Assembly: GCA_050180895.1 (NCBI GenBank)
Contig: JBFXDS010000015.1
Location: forward strand, 22,636 to 86,635
Origin: JBGPEQ01 sp050180895
GTDB lineage: Bacteria > Pseudomonadota > Alphaproteobacteria > Dongiales > Dongiaceae
Direction of reading: 5' to 3'
DNA length: 64,000 nt
Below are positions 26,840 to 36,096 of the stretch, in pieces; the first letter of the stretch is position 1, and every line of letters starts with the position of its first letter. The notes below the pieces were generated by a model, which made no database searches, was not told the origin of the DNA, and saw only the letters and a program-made list of their open reading frames with translations. A program made the position numbers and the translations under genes.

Positions 26840-27664
26840 ATGGTTGTAGCTCGCCGCGCGCGGCGTCCGCTCGCCCACGACTCCATCGGCATCGAATTTG
26901 CGGCCGCGCGCCTGCTCGTGGTCCAGAGCTGCCCGGTGACGCCCGCCGGCATCGTCGGCCAGGTGGCCAAAGCGCGCGGTGCGGCGCTCTCCACCATCTT
27001 CCCCCATCGCCGCGAGGCGCTGCCGCGCAGCACCGCCGACTTCGATGGCATGATCATCCTCGGCGGGCCGATGCATGCCGGCGATGACGCGGCCTATCCG
27101 GCCTTCCGCCGGCTGCTGCCGCTCATCCGCCGCTTCCACCTCCAGGGCAAGCCGCTGTTCGGCATCTGCCTCGGCGCGCAGCTGATCGCCCGCGCCTTCG
27201 GCCGGCCCGTCTACCGCTTCGGCGGCTGCGAGGTCGGCTACCTGCCAGTGCAGATCACGGACGGCGGTCAGCAGGATCCTCTGCTCAGCGGCCTCGCGGC
27301 TGAGCAGCGCATCATGCAGATGCACGAGGACAGCTTCGACCTGCCGGATGGCGCCGTGCTGCTGATGCGTAACGACATCTGCGCCAACCAGGCCTTCCGT
27401 CTGGGCCGCACGACCTACGGCTTCCAGTTCCATCTGGAGGTGACGGAGACCGACGCCCGCAACTTCCCGCGCGATTGCTGGCCCGCCCTGCAGCGCCATT
27501 TCGGCGCCGGCGCCGAGGCCGAGGAAGCCCGCGTCCTCGCCGAGGTCGAGGCGCACTACGCCGAGGGCGAGCATTTCTGCCGCATGGTGACCGAACGTTG
27601 GCTCGACCTTGTCGCCGAGTGCCGCGCCGGCGCGGCCGAGCGCCGACGCAAACGGGCGGCTTGA
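26840..27664 (+). CDS. Class I glutamine amidotransferase-like protein
   Basis: A 274-residue protein with the GATase1 fold. The nucleophile Cys is in LFGICLGAQLIA, and His and Glu of the triad are in FQFHLEVTETD. It resembles the free-standing GMP-synthase-like amidotransferases (GuaA N-terminal relatives) with GGPMHAGDDAAYP near the oxyanion site. It has a C-terminal extension after about residue 215 that is rich in Glu and Ala and ends in a basic tail. The ammonia acceptor or substrate is unknown. GGAGGG stands 8 bp before the ATG. Confidence 0.85.
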   Translation: MVVARRARRPLAHDSIGIEFAAARLLVVQSCPVTPAGIVGQVAKARGAALSTIFPHRREALPRSTADFDGMIILGGPMHAGDDAAYPAFRRLLPLIRRFHLQGKPLFGICLGAQLIARAFGRPVYRFGGCEVGYLPVQITDGGQQDPLLSGLAAEQRIMQMHEDSFDLPDGAVLLMRNDICANQAFRLGRTTYGFQFHLEVTETDARNFPRDCWPALQRHFGAGAEAEEARVLAEVEAHYAEGEHFCRMVTERWLDLVAECRAGAAERRRKRAA

Positions 27665-27671
27665 TCCTTCC

Positions 27672-28691
27672 CTAGTCAGCCCGCGTCTGGAACGGCAGCA
27701 GGCGAGCCCGGAACTGCAGCAGCAAGGTGCGCTGTTTGTCGGATTGGTTGTCGTCCGAGAGGATATAGACGAACGTTTGGCCGTCACCCGCGGGGCGCAC
27801 AGCGAGACATTCAAAGTTGTCGACGCTGAGCGGCAGCCTGAGTGTGGCGAGAGTGAAGCTGGCGATGCGGTAGCTGATGATGGACGGAAAGAGGACGGAG
27901 ATGCGCGCCGCCGGCCCGTCCGCTTCGGTATAGCGGCGCTCCAGCAGGAGCGTGAGGCTATGATCGACCTTCTCGCCCGCAGCTGGCTGCGGGCTCGGCA
28001 GTAGCGCGAGCGCAGTCGGCTCGAACCCGTCCGAGCGTTCGATGGCGAACTCGCTCCATCGGTTTGCGCGGGCACTCCAGGTCCAGCCGCGGCTCTCGGT
28101 CGCACCGCTTGGCGCACCCTCGGCGACGATCGTCAGGTTCCCCGCGGCGTCGGCGATCATCCCCTCGATGCCGGCGTTCTCGGGCAAGGATTGGATGCCA
28201 TCCGGCGCTGGCACAGGCAGTGCCGGGCCGGCGGGAAGTCCGCCCGCCGCGGCATAGCGCCAGATGCGATGCCGCCGTTCGAACGAGACCAGGAGATGGC
28301 CATCGGACGCCAGGGCGACCTCCTCCGCGTCGCTCCATTCCTTGTCGGTCACCGGCTTTCCGGCTTCGTCCAGCAGCGGCTCGATTCGTGCCGCGCCCAC
28401 GCCGGTCAGCGCTCCGGTCGCGTCGTGCGTCAGTTCCAGCCTGAGCCAGTGCCCGACGTCGGAGACCGCGAGCAGCGAGCCGCCGTCCGCCGCCAGCACC
28501 ATGCCGGAATAGCCGCCCCATTCCGGCGCCGTCGAATCGAGCGCGAAGCCCGCCACATAGTCGAGCGCCTCGACTCGCGTCCGCTGCGGGTCGCGGGAAT
28601 CGAGCGGCACCGGAGTCGCGGTGACCGTGATGTCCGCCGCTATGGCGGGCGCGGCGACGAGCCAGCACAGAACGGCAGGCAGCAGGCGCAT
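27672..28691 (-). CDS. Secreted phytase-like (esterase-like) beta-propeller protein, copy 1
   Basis: A 339-residue protein with a Sec signal peptide (MRLLPAVLCWLVAAPAIAA) and the phytase-like domain of Pfam PF13449. Blocks such as VAGFALDSTAPEWGGYSGMV, DAEEVALASDGHLLVSFE, LLLERRY and VDNFECLAV are shared with the next gene. The family is named for weak similarity to phytase; real activity is mostly untested. I start at 28691, where the signal peptide begins. It converges on the amidotransferase gene with 7 bp between them. Confidence 0.85.
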   Translation of the reverse strand: MRLLPAVLCWLVAAPAIAADITVTATPVPLDSRDPQRTRVEALDYVAGFALDSTAPEWGGYSGMVLAADGGSLLAVSDVGHWLRLELTHDATGALTGVGAARIEPLLDEAGKPVTDKEWSDAEEVALASDGHLLVSFERRHRIWRYAAAGGLPAGPALPVPAPDGIQSLPENAGIEGMIADAAGNLTIVAEGAPSGATESRGWTWSARANRWSEFAIERSDGFEPTALALLPSPQPAAGEKVDHSLTLLLERRYTEADGPAARISVLFPSIISYRIASFTLATLRLPLSVDNFECLAVRPAGDGQTFVYILSDDNQSDKQRTLLLQFRARLLPFQTRAD

Positions 28692-28735
28692 CGCCGGCGA
28701 GCTTATCAGCGGTGCATGACCGCGCAATGACGTCG

Positions 28736-29701
28736 TCATGGGCGCCACCGGAACTGCAGCAGCAAGGTCCGCTGGATCGCGCTGAAGTTGTTGTCCGACA
28801 GCAGGTAGATCAGGACCGCGCCGTCCGGCCCCGCGTGCGCGGCCACGGCCTCGAAATTGTCGACCGGCAGCGGCTTGGCGATGATCCCCAGTTCGCGGCC
28901 GACGAGGCGGGCGCCGGGTTCGATGTCGGAAGCGGGGATCACCGACAGGCGCGCGGCGAAGCCGCCGAACAGCGACACGCGCCGCTCCAGCAGCAGCAGG
29001 TCGCCCGTCGGCAGCACCGTCAGGTCGGTGGGCCGGAACGCGTCGGTCGGGACGAGGCCCACCTCCGACCAGCGCTTGCTGCTGCCGACCCAGCCGAGGA
29101 GGTCGCCGGCCTTCGTGCGGCCGCCTTCGCTCAGCAGCAGGAAGCGGCCGTCCGGCAGCACCGCCACCGCCTCCACGCCCTCGTTCATCGGCAGCGACGT
29201 CATGCCCTTGGGCGGGCGCACATATCCGGCCGTCGCCTGCAGCGGGTCGCTGGCCGGCCGGTAGCGCCACAGGCGGTGCCAGCCCTCGAACGTGACGTAG
29301 TAGCTGCCGTCGGCGCCGCGGGCGACACTCTCGGCATCGCCGACGCCCTTGTCCGCGAGCGGACTGCCGTCCTCGCCCTTGAGGCGGCCGCTCTCGCTGC
29401 CCTCGATTGCGGTCAGCCGCCCGTCGGCATCGTGGCGCAGGCTCAGCCGGTGCCACATCCCGGTGTCGGCCACCGCGGTCAGGGTCCCGCCGTCGGGCGT
29501 GATCGAGGCGCCGGAGATGCCGCCCCAGTCCCCGTCGGCGCTGGTCAGCTCAAATCCCGCCAGATAGTCGAGCCGGCCGACGACGGGCGCGGCGACCACG
29601 CCGCTGGCCGCCGTCAGCGGCGTCGCGGCGATATCGGAGGAATCGGCGGTCGCGGGGGCGGCGGCCGAGAGGCTCAGGACAAGGATCAGGACGCGGCGCA
29701 T
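28736..29701 (-). CDS. Secreted phytase-like (esterase-like) beta-propeller protein, copy 2
   Basis: A 321-residue paralogue of the downstream gene, again with a signal peptide (MRRVLILVLSLSAAAPATA). Matching blocks are LAGFELTSADGDWGGISGAS, DAESVARGADGSYYVTFEG, LLLERRV, LPVDNFEAVA and the C terminus QRTLLLQFRWRP versus QRTLLLQFRARL. The pair is therefore a tandem duplication that has diverged widely. It lies downstream of cobT on the same strand. Confidence 0.85.
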   Translation of the reverse strand: MRRVLILVLSLSAAAPATADSSDIAATPLTAASGVVAAPVVGRLDYLAGFELTSADGDWGGISGASITPDGGTLTAVADTGMWHRLSLRHDADGRLTAIEGSESGRLKGEDGSPLADKGVGDAESVARGADGSYYVTFEGWHRLWRYRPASDPLQATAGYVRPPKGMTSLPMNEGVEAVAVLPDGRFLLLSEGGRTKAGDLLGWVGSSKRWSEVGLVPTDAFRPTDLTVLPTGDLLLLERRVSLFGGFAARLSVIPASDIEPGARLVGRELGIIAKPLPVDNFEAVAAHAGPDGAVLIYLLSDNNFSAIQRTLLLQFRWRP

Positions 29702-29769
29702 GGGACCCCGGCGGGTGAGGCGAGCAGCGGAGTCTTCTCCCGAAATCCGGCGGAAATGCGGGCGATTCG

Positions 29770-31641
29770 TTACCGCCGTCCGCCGGCGGCGCGACGCGGC
29801 GCCTGGCGGTCCGCATGCGGCGTCTCGTCGAACAGCTCAGCCAGCTTTTCCAGCATGGTGCCGCCGAGCTGCTCGGCGTCGACGATGGTCACGGCGCGGC
29901 GGTAGTAGCGGGTGACGTCGTGGCCGATGCCGATGGCGATGAGCTCGATGGGCGAGTGCGTCTCGATCCAGCCGATCGCCTCGCGCAGATGACGCTCCAG
30001 ATAGTTGCCGGGATTGACCGACAGGGTCGAATCGTCGACCGGCGCGCCGTCGGAGATCACCATCAGGATCTTGCGCTGCTCGCTGCGCCCGACCAGGCGG
30101 CTATGCGCCCACAGCAGGGCCTCGCCGTCGATGTTCTCCTTGAGGATGCCCTCGCGCAGCATCAGGCCGAGGCTTTTGCGCGCGCGCCGCCAGGGCGCGT
30201 CGGCCGCCTTGTAGATGATGTGCCGGAGGTCGTTGAGTCGACCGGGATTGGGCGACTTGCCGGCCGCAATCCAGCGCTCGCGCGACTGACCGCCCTTCCA
30301 CATGCGCGTGGTGAATCCCAGTACCTCGACCTTGACCCCGCAGCGCTCGAGCGTGCGCGCCAGGATGTCGGCGCTCATCGCCGCCACGGTGATCGGCCGG
30401 CCGCGCATCGAGCCGGAGTTGTCGATCAGCAGCGTCACGACGGTGTCGCGGAACTCCATGTCCTTTTCGCGCTTGAACGACAGCGGAGTCATCGGGTTGA
30501 CGATCACGCGGGCGAGCCGTGCGGTGTCTAGCAGCCCCTCCTCGAGATCGAACTCCCAGGCGCGCGACTGCTGCGCCAGCAGCCGCCGCTGCAGCCGGTT
30601 GGCCAGTTTCGCCACCACGGCCTGCAGGTGCGAGAGCTGCTGGTCGAGGAGCTGGCGCAGCCGCGTCAGCTCGTCGGGATCGCACAGCTCGGTGGCGTCG
30701 ACGATCTCGTCGAACTGCGTCGTGAAGGCATGGTAGGCCGGTTCGTTGCGGCCGCGCTTGTCGTCGAACTGCGGCGGCCGGCCGGGCCGGCCCGGTTCGT
30801 CCTCGCCGCCTTCGGCCTGCATGTCGGCACTGGCTTCGGCGGTCGTCGTCTCATTGTCGTCCTCGCCGGGATCGCCCTTCTGCGCGTCCATCTGCGCATA
30901 GGACTCCTGCGAGTCCTGGTCGCCGCCCTCGCCGCGGCTCTCGTTGGAATCGTCCTCCTTGTTCTGATCCGCCGAATCGGCGTCCTCGTCGGCGGCATCC
31001 GCGTTCTCCGCGCCGAGATCCATGTCGAGGTCGCTGAGCAGCTGGCGCACGACCTTGGCATAGGCGCGCTGATCGCCGATCGCCCCGGCCAGCCGCGCCA
31101 GATCGGCTCGCACCTGGTCGCTCATGTTCGGCCGCCACAGGTCGACCATGCGCTTGGCCTCGCGCGGCGGCGCCGCGCCCGTGAGCGCCTCCCGCACGAG
31201 CATGCGGATCACCTCGGGCAGCGGGCCGTCGCCGCGCTCGGTGACGCGGGCGAAGCCGCGCTGCCGGCACTGCTCGGCCAGCGCCGCCGCCAGGTTCTCG
31301 GAGACGCCGACCATCTGCCGGGCGCCGATCGCCTCCACGCGCGCCTGCTCGACCGCGTCGAAGACGGCCCGCGCCATGTCGCCGCCGGGCGCCTCGCGCG
31401 CATGCAGCGCGGCATTGTGATGGCGCACTTTGAGGGCGATGGCGTCGGCCTCGCCGCGCACCTGCGCGACCTCCACTGCCGGCAGCTCGTGCGAGGGCGG
31501 CGGCAGCCGTGCCTCGGTGCCGAACATGCCGTGCTGCCCCGGCGCGAACGCCACGGTCAGGTCGTCACGCTCGGCGATGGCGCGCAACGCCGCGCCGGTC
31601 ACGCGCTTGAACTCCTCGATGCGGTTCTCGCGGTCGGACAT
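29770..31641 (-). CDS. cobT: Cobaltochelatase subunit CobT
   Basis: A 623-residue subunit of the aerobic cobaltochelatase that inserts Co2+ into hydrogenobyrinic acid diamide. The N-terminal half is variable. Residues about 210-290 are extremely acidic (runs of Asp, Glu, Ser and Gln). The C-terminal von Willebrand A domain carries the metal-ion-dependent adhesion motif DNSGSM. CobT works with the AAA+ protein CobS (next gene upstream) and with CobN, which is not in the window. Confidence 0.95.
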   Translation of the reverse strand: MSDRENRIEEFKRVTGAALRAIAERDDLTVAFAPGQHGMFGTEARLPPPSHELPAVEVAQVRGEADAIALKVRHHNAALHAREAPGGDMARAVFDAVEQARVEAIGARQMVGVSENLAAALAEQCRQRGFARVTERGDGPLPEVIRMLVREALTGAAPPREAKRMVDLWRPNMSDQVRADLARLAGAIGDQRAYAKVVRQLLSDLDMDLGAENADAADEDADSADQNKEDDSNESRGEGGDQDSQESYAQMDAQKGDPGEDDNETTTAEASADMQAEGGEDEPGRPGRPPQFDDKRGRNEPAYHAFTTQFDEIVDATELCDPDELTRLRQLLDQQLSHLQAVVAKLANRLQRRLLAQQSRAWEFDLEEGLLDTARLARVIVNPMTPLSFKREKDMEFRDTVVTLLIDNSGSMRGRPITVAAMSADILARTLERCGVKVEVLGFTTRMWKGGQSRERWIAAGKSPNPGRLNDLRHIIYKAADAPWRRARKSLGLMLREGILKENIDGEALLWAHSRLVGRSEQRKILMVISDGAPVDDSTLSVNPGNYLERHLREAIGWIETHSPIELIAIGIGHDVTRYYRRAVTIVDAEQLGGTMLEKLAELFDETPHADRQAPRRAAGGRR

Positions 31642-31708
31642 GGCGATCAGGCGTCAGCGATCAGCATTCAGCCAGGAGTTTCTTGCTGACGGCTGATTGC
31701 TCCCTTCC

Positions 31709-32701
31709 TCACACCAGCATCGCCTTGCCGGCGAGCTTCAACTCCGTCCCCATGCAGCGCTGGTAGTACTCGGCCACCACCGGCCGCTCCAGCTCGTCGC
31801 ACTTGTTGAGGAAGGTGACCTTGAAGCCGAAGGCGACGTCGTTGAAGATGCGCGCGTTCTCCGCCCAGGTGATGACCGTGCGCGGCGACATCACCGTGGA
31901 GATGTCGCCGTTGATGAAGCCGGCGCGCGTCAGGTCGGCCAGCCGCACCATGGCAGCGATGGTCTTGCGGCCCTCGTCGGTGTCGTAGGAAGGCGCCTTG
32001 GCCAGCACGATGTTGACCTCGTCGTCATGCGGCAGGTAGTTCAGCGTCGCCACGATGTTCCAGCGGTCCATCTGGCCCTGGTTGATCTGCTGTGTGCCGT
32101 GATAGAGGCCCGAGGTGTCGCCGAGGCCGACCGTGTTCGCCGTCGAGAACAGGCGGAAGGCCGGGTGCGGCCGGATGACGCGGTTCTGGTCGAGCAACGT
32201 CAGCTTGCCCTCCACCTCGAGCACGCGCTGGATGACGAACATCACGTCCGGCCGGCCGGCGTCGTACTCGTCGAACACCAGCGCCGTCGGGTTCTGCAGC
32301 GCCCAGGGCAGCAGGCCCTCGCGATATTCCGTCACCTGCTTGCCGTCGCGCAGGACGATGGCGTCCTTGCCAACCAGGTCGATGCGGCTGATATGGCTGT
32401 CGAGGTTGACGCGGATGCACGGCCAGTTGAGCCGCGCCGCCACCTGCTCGATATGCGTCGACTTGCCGGTGCCGTGATAGCCGCAGATCATGACGCGGCG
32501 GTTGTAGGCGAAGCCGGCGAGGATCGCGAGCGTGGTGTCGTGATCGAAGCGGTAGGCTTCGTCGATATCCGGCACATGCTCGGCCGACTGGCTGAAGGCC
32601 GGAACCTGCATGTCGCATTCGATGCCGAAGGTCTGCTGCACCGAAATGGTGATGTCCGGAAGCCGCGGGCTCCCGTTGCTCTGGGTTTGCTGTGTCGCCA
32701 T
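31709..32701 (-). CDS. cobS: Cobaltochelatase AAA+ subunit CobS
   Basis: A 330-residue AAA+ ATPase that forms the motor ring of cobaltochelatase with CobT. Motifs are Walker A GYHGTGKSTH, Walker B in ALVFDEYDAGRPDV and the sensor region LFSTANTVGLGD. It begins MATQQTQSNG at 32701; a TTG one codon earlier is in frame. It is 67 bp upstream of cobT and 31 bp downstream of the J-domain gene, a gene order common in Alphaproteobacteria. Confidence 0.96.
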   Translation of the reverse strand: MATQQTQSNGSPRLPDITISVQQTFGIECDMQVPAFSQSAEHVPDIDEAYRFDHDTTLAILAGFAYNRRVMICGYHGTGKSTHIEQVAARLNWPCIRVNLDSHISRIDLVGKDAIVLRDGKQVTEYREGLLPWALQNPTALVFDEYDAGRPDVMFVIQRVLEVEGKLTLLDQNRVIRPHPAFRLFSTANTVGLGDTSGLYHGTQQINQGQMDRWNIVATLNYLPHDDEVNIVLAKAPSYDTDEGRKTIAAMVRLADLTRAGFINGDISTVMSPRTVITWAENARIFNDVAFGFKVTFLNKCDELERPVVAEYYQRCMGTELKLAGKAMLV

Positions 32702-32732
32702 CAAACTGCTTTCTGGTCCAAGGGGCCCGGCG

Positions 32733-33308
32733 CTAGGAGGTTGCGGGGCGCTTTCGCAATGTCGAGTACGCCTGGGTGATTACTTTTAGCCGTTCCTCCG
32801 CCTGTTTGTCGCCCCCGTTCGCATCGGGGTGGTAGCGTTTCACCAGCCGCTTATAGTGCGCCTTGATCTCGGTCCAGGTGGCCGCCGCGGTCAAGCCGAG
32901 GGCCGCGAGCGCCTTGTCTTCGGCCGTGGCCGGCGCCGGCTTTTCCTGTCGACGCTGCCGGTCGTGCGGCTGTCTGCCCGGATGCACGCCGAAGGCGTCG
33001 GCGAACTCCGCCAGCATGTCCTCCACGCGGTAGCTCTGCCACGAGCCCAGCCGCCAGGTCGGCCGCTCCCAGCAGGTGGCGGCGCGGATCTGGGCCTCGA
33101 TCTCGGCCTCGCCGAAGCCGGCGCAGTAGTCCCAGGCGCTGTTGTAGGCGCGCACATGCGCCAGGCAGAACCAGTAATAGTCGCGCAGCTGGTCGCGCGA
33201 CTTGGGAGCGCGATAGAGCCCCGGCTCGGCGCAATCCGGATGCTGGCAGTTCCGGGCGTTGGCATTCCCCGGGTCCACCGCAGGCTGATGATCGACGTTC
33301 GTTCTCAC
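32733..33308 (-). CDS. J-domain (DnaJ-like) protein upstream of cobS
   Basis: A protein of about 191 residues with a C-terminal J domain carrying KRYHPDANGGDK (the HPD motif). An N-terminal zinc-ribbon-like part has CQHPDCAEPGLYRAPKSRD and FCLAHVRAYNSAWDY, and a YRVEDMLAEFADAFGV segment links the two. This architecture is the one usually found next to cobS in Alphaproteobacteria. I start at the GTG at 33308. The frame is open to a GTG at 33365, which would add 19 unsupported residues. It may assist folding of the chelatase complex, which is an inference from position. Confidence 0.85.
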   Translation of the reverse strand: MRTNVDHQPAVDPGNANARNCQHPDCAEPGLYRAPKSRDQLRDYYWFCLAHVRAYNSAWDYCAGFGEAEIEAQIRAATCWERPTWRLGSWQSYRVEDMLAEFADAFGVHPGRQPHDRQRRQEKPAPATAEDKALAALGLTAAATWTEIKAHYKRLVKRYHPDANGGDKQAEERLKVITQAYSTLRKRPATS

Positions 33309-33427
33309 TAAGACAATATGGAGGTCCGGCGTCCGCCTGGCAAGGAAAGCCCGCTTTTGCCGCACACTCTTGCCGAGCGGGGCGGCCAGTGCGCTAACTG
33401 CGGCAGCTTAACCAATAGGTCTCCATC

Positions 33428-34726
33428 ATGATGCTCGACGACCTGCTGCGGGACGAACTCGATGTTTGCGTGAAGGGCGTGCCTCCGGCGGCCGCGCCGC
33501 TCGGGCTGGGCGAGGTCGGCCGGCGCGGCTGGAACCTGCTGCGCGGCGATTTGCCGCTGCCGGTCGCCGTCCTCAAGCGGGCCGCGCTCGATCACAACAG
33601 CCGCTGGATGCGCCGGTTCCTGGAGATGACCGGCGCCCGCATCGCGCCGCACGGCAAGACCACGATGGCGCCGCAGCTCTTCGACCGGCAGCTCGCCGAC
33701 GGCGCCTGGGGCATCACCGTCGCCACGGTCGGGCAGATGATGGTATGCCGCCGCTTCGGCGTCGGCCGCGTGCTGCTCGCCAATCAGCTCGTCGGCCAAC
33801 AGGAGATCGCGACCGTCGCCGCGGAGCTGCGGGAGGATCCCGGTTTCGATTTCTACTGCCTCGTCGATTCGCTGGAGGGCGTGCGCCGCCTTGCCGATGG
33901 GGCCGGCGCGGCGTCCATCGGACAGCCGATCCAGGTGTTGCTGGAAGGCGGCTTCGTCGGCGGCCGCACGGGCTGCCGGACCGCGGCGGAGGCGCTGGCG
34001 GTCGCCCGCGCCGTCAAGGCGGCGGCGCCGCGCCTCGCTTTGCGCGGCGTCGAGGGCTTCGAGGGCCTGCTGACCTCGGGCGCGCCCGCCGAGCAGGATG
34101 CCAAGGTGGCGGCGTTCCTCGACGACCTCGTCGAGATCGCGCGGCTGTGCGCGGGCGAGACGCTGTTCGCCGACGGCCCGGTCATCCTCACCGCCGGTGG
34201 CTCGGCGTTCTTCGATCTGGCGGCGACGCGGCTCCACAATGCCGTCGCGCCCGATGGCGTCGAGGTCGTCATCCGTAGCGGCTGCTACCTGACGCATGAC
34301 TCCAAGTCCTATCGCGATCTGGTCGCGCGCCTGATGGAACGCATGCCGGCGGCGAAGTCGCTCGGCGAGGGGCTGCGGCCCGCGCTCGAGGTCTGGGCCT
34401 ACGTGCAGTCGCGTCCCGAAGCCGGCCGCGTCATCGCCACCATGGGAAAGCGGGACGTCGGGTTCGACGTGACGCTGCCCGTTCTCGAGCAATGGTACCG
34501 GCCCGGTCTGCACGCCGCGCCGCAGCCCGCGGGTACGCTCGGCAGCGTCGTCGCGCTCAACGACCAGCACGCCCACATCGAGGTGCCGGCGAACGCGCCG
34601 TTCCAGGTCGGCGACATGCTCTCCTTCGGCGTGTCGCATCCCTGCACGACTTTCGACCGTTGGCAGCTGCTCTATGAGGTCGACGGCGGCTACGACGTGA
34701 TCGGCGCGGTCCGGACGTTCTTCTGA
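33428..34726 (+). CDS. PLP-dependent D-serine dehydratase-like / amino acid deaminase
   Basis: A 432-residue fold-type III PLP enzyme with an alanine-racemase-like N-terminal barrel. The PLP Lys is in IAPHGKTTM. The C-terminal D-serine-dehydratase-like domain shows metal-ligand-like residues in NDQHAHIEV and VSHPCTTFD. Relatives include eukaryotic-type D-serine dehydratase and D-threonine aldolase. Proteins of this length and start are often called amino acid deaminases. The exact D-amino acid substrate is not decided by the sequence. Two adjacent ATGs are possible starts (33428 and 33431). Confidence 0.83.
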   Translation: MMLDDLLRDELDVCVKGVPPAAAPLGLGEVGRRGWNLLRGDLPLPVAVLKRAALDHNSRWMRRFLEMTGARIAPHGKTTMAPQLFDRQLADGAWGITVATVGQMMVCRRFGVGRVLLANQLVGQQEIATVAAELREDPGFDFYCLVDSLEGVRRLADGAGAASIGQPIQVLLEGGFVGGRTGCRTAAEALAVARAVKAAAPRLALRGVEGFEGLLTSGAPAEQDAKVAAFLDDLVEIARLCAGETLFADGPVILTAGGSAFFDLAATRLHNAVAPDGVEVVIRSGCYLTHDSKSYRDLVARLMERMPAAKSLGEGLRPALEVWAYVQSRPEAGRVIATMGKRDVGFDVTLPVLEQWYRPGLHAAPQPAGTLGSVVALNDQHAHIEVPANAPFQVGDMLSFGVSHPCTTFDRWQLLYEVDGGYDVIGAVRTFF

Positions 34727-34752
34727 TCGATCGTGATCTCGATCCCGTCCCA

Positions 34753-34840
34753 TGTAAGGGCGAGCGGCGCTCGCCCCTCGTGCCCCAATCCGGATGGCTG
34801 GAGACTCGGGTCGAAAGGGCGAGCGCCGCTCGCCCCTACA
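34753..34840. repeat. Dispersed repeat C, paired copies after the deaminase gene
   Basis: Two facing hairpins, GGGCGAGCGGCGCTCGCCC and GGGCGAGCGCCGCTCGCCC, are bounded by TGTAAGGG and CCCCTACA. It is a second instance of the paired arrangement seen at 21794-21882. It lies between convergent genes and may act as a bidirectional terminator. Confidence 0.7.
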
Positions 34841-34868
34841 ATTCACGGCTGTCGCGCTGCGATGCGAA

Positions 34869-35648
34869 TCAACGTGATTTCGCCGTTATCTTCGTTGCCG
34901 CGGCCCGCGCGAACTCCGCCGTAGCGCGGGCGCCGTCGTTGAGGTATCCCGCATCGGCGCCGAAGGCGAACAGGCTAAAGCCCAGGCCGGCGAACGTCTC
35001 CAGCCGCTCGTTCGACGGCGCGTCGATGCCGGCGCAGCATCCCGTCGTTCGTCCGGCCGTGACGACGCGCTTCAGCGCTTCGAGCAGCGGCGGCTCGAGC
35101 GCGCCCACGGGCAGGCCGAGCGAGCCCGCCAGGTCCGCCGGCCCGACGAACAGCGCGTCGATCCCGGGAACGGCGGCGATCTCGGCGGCCTTGTCGACCG
35201 CCGCAGCGCTCTCGATCTGCACGATCACGGCGGTCTGCTCGTTCGCCGCCGCCACATAGGCCTGGAAGTCGCGATAGTAGTTGGAGGCGCGCCACGGCCC
35301 CATGCCACGGCGGCCGGCGGGCGGGTACTTGGCCGCGGTGACGACGGCCGCGGCCTCGTCCGGGCTCTCCACCATCGGCACCATCAGGCCGGCGACGCCG
35401 ATGTCGAGCGCGGCCTTGATCAGGTCCGCGCTGTTCGTCTGCACGCGATAGACCACGGGGCAGCCATGCCGCTCCGCCGCCACCGCCAGCGGGAACAGCT
35501 GCGACGGGCTGATCGGCGCGTGCTCGCCGTCGATCAGCAGATAGTCGAACCCGGCCTGCGCCAGGATCTCGACGACGGCGATGTCGGGGATGGAAACCCA
35601 GGTGCCGACGACGGTGTGTCTACTCGTGATTTTCTGGCGAAGTTGCAT
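34869..35648 (-). CDS. HpcH/HpaI aldolase family protein
   Basis: A 259-residue class II (divalent-metal) pyruvate aldolase of the HpaI type. Blocks are DYLLIDGEHAPISPSQL, AGLMVPMVESPDEA, PPAGRRGMGP (conserved Arg), IVQIESAAAV and ALFVGPADLAGSLGLP. The family cleaves 4-hydroxy-2-oxo acids to pyruvate and an aldehyde. I start at the ATG at 35648 because GGAG lies nine bases upstream; ATGs at 35663 and 35666 are also in frame. The sugar or aromatic acid it serves is unknown. Confidence 0.9.
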   Translation of the reverse strand: MQLRQKITSRHTVVGTWVSIPDIAVVEILAQAGFDYLLIDGEHAPISPSQLFPLAVAAERHGCPVVYRVQTNSADLIKAALDIGVAGLMVPMVESPDEAAAVVTAAKYPPAGRRGMGPWRASNYYRDFQAYVAAANEQTAVIVQIESAAAVDKAAEIAAVPGIDALFVGPADLAGSLGLPVGALEPPLLEALKRVVTAGRTTGCCAGIDAPSNERLETFAGLGFSLFAFGADAGYLNDGARATAEFARAAATKITAKSR

Positions 35649-35700
35649 GCGAATGCGCTCCATCATTGGCGACAGAGATGACCTTGGTTGCGAGTGGCGA

Positions 35701-36096
35701 CTATGCTCGTCGTTTAATGTGCGCCCTTATCCACTCGGCGAGTTCTGCCTCCGATAGTTCACCCGCGGCAACGGCGAGCATGACCCGCGTTGCTTCAGCT
35801 TTGTCGGCTACGAGGCGCTTTCCATTCAGGCCGAGAAACAGGCCGATGGAGAGGAAGGCCGCACGCTTGTTTCCATCGGCGAACGGATGGTTCTTTGCGA
35901 TACCGACGCCATAAGCGGCAGCCAGACGCGCGACATCGGTGACCTCTTCGTAGGCGTGAATGTTCTGTGGACGGGCAAGGGCGGAATCGAGGAGGCCCTC
36001 GTCGCGCATTCCTTCGAGCCCGCCATATTCGGCGAGGCCTTCCGCATGCAACAGTATCAGGGCTTCCTTGTCGATCCACTGGCGCGCGCGGCTCAT
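35701..36096 (-). CDS. doc: Doc-type (Fic family) toxin
   Basis: A 131-residue death-on-curing toxin with the catalytic motif HPFADGNKR and the N-terminal WIDKEALILLHAEGL block. Doc phosphorylates elongation factor EF-Tu and stops translation. Its start overlaps the stop of the antitoxin gene by 4 bp. Its partner is an AbrB-type protein rather than Phd. The active-site motif is intact. Confidence 0.9.
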   Translation of the reverse strand: MSRARQWIDKEALILLHAEGLAEYGGLEGMRDEGLLDSALARPQNIHAYEEVTDVARLAAAYGVGIAKNHPFADGNKRAAFLSIGLFLGLNGKRLVADKAEATRVMLAVAAGELSEAELAEWIRAHIKRRA

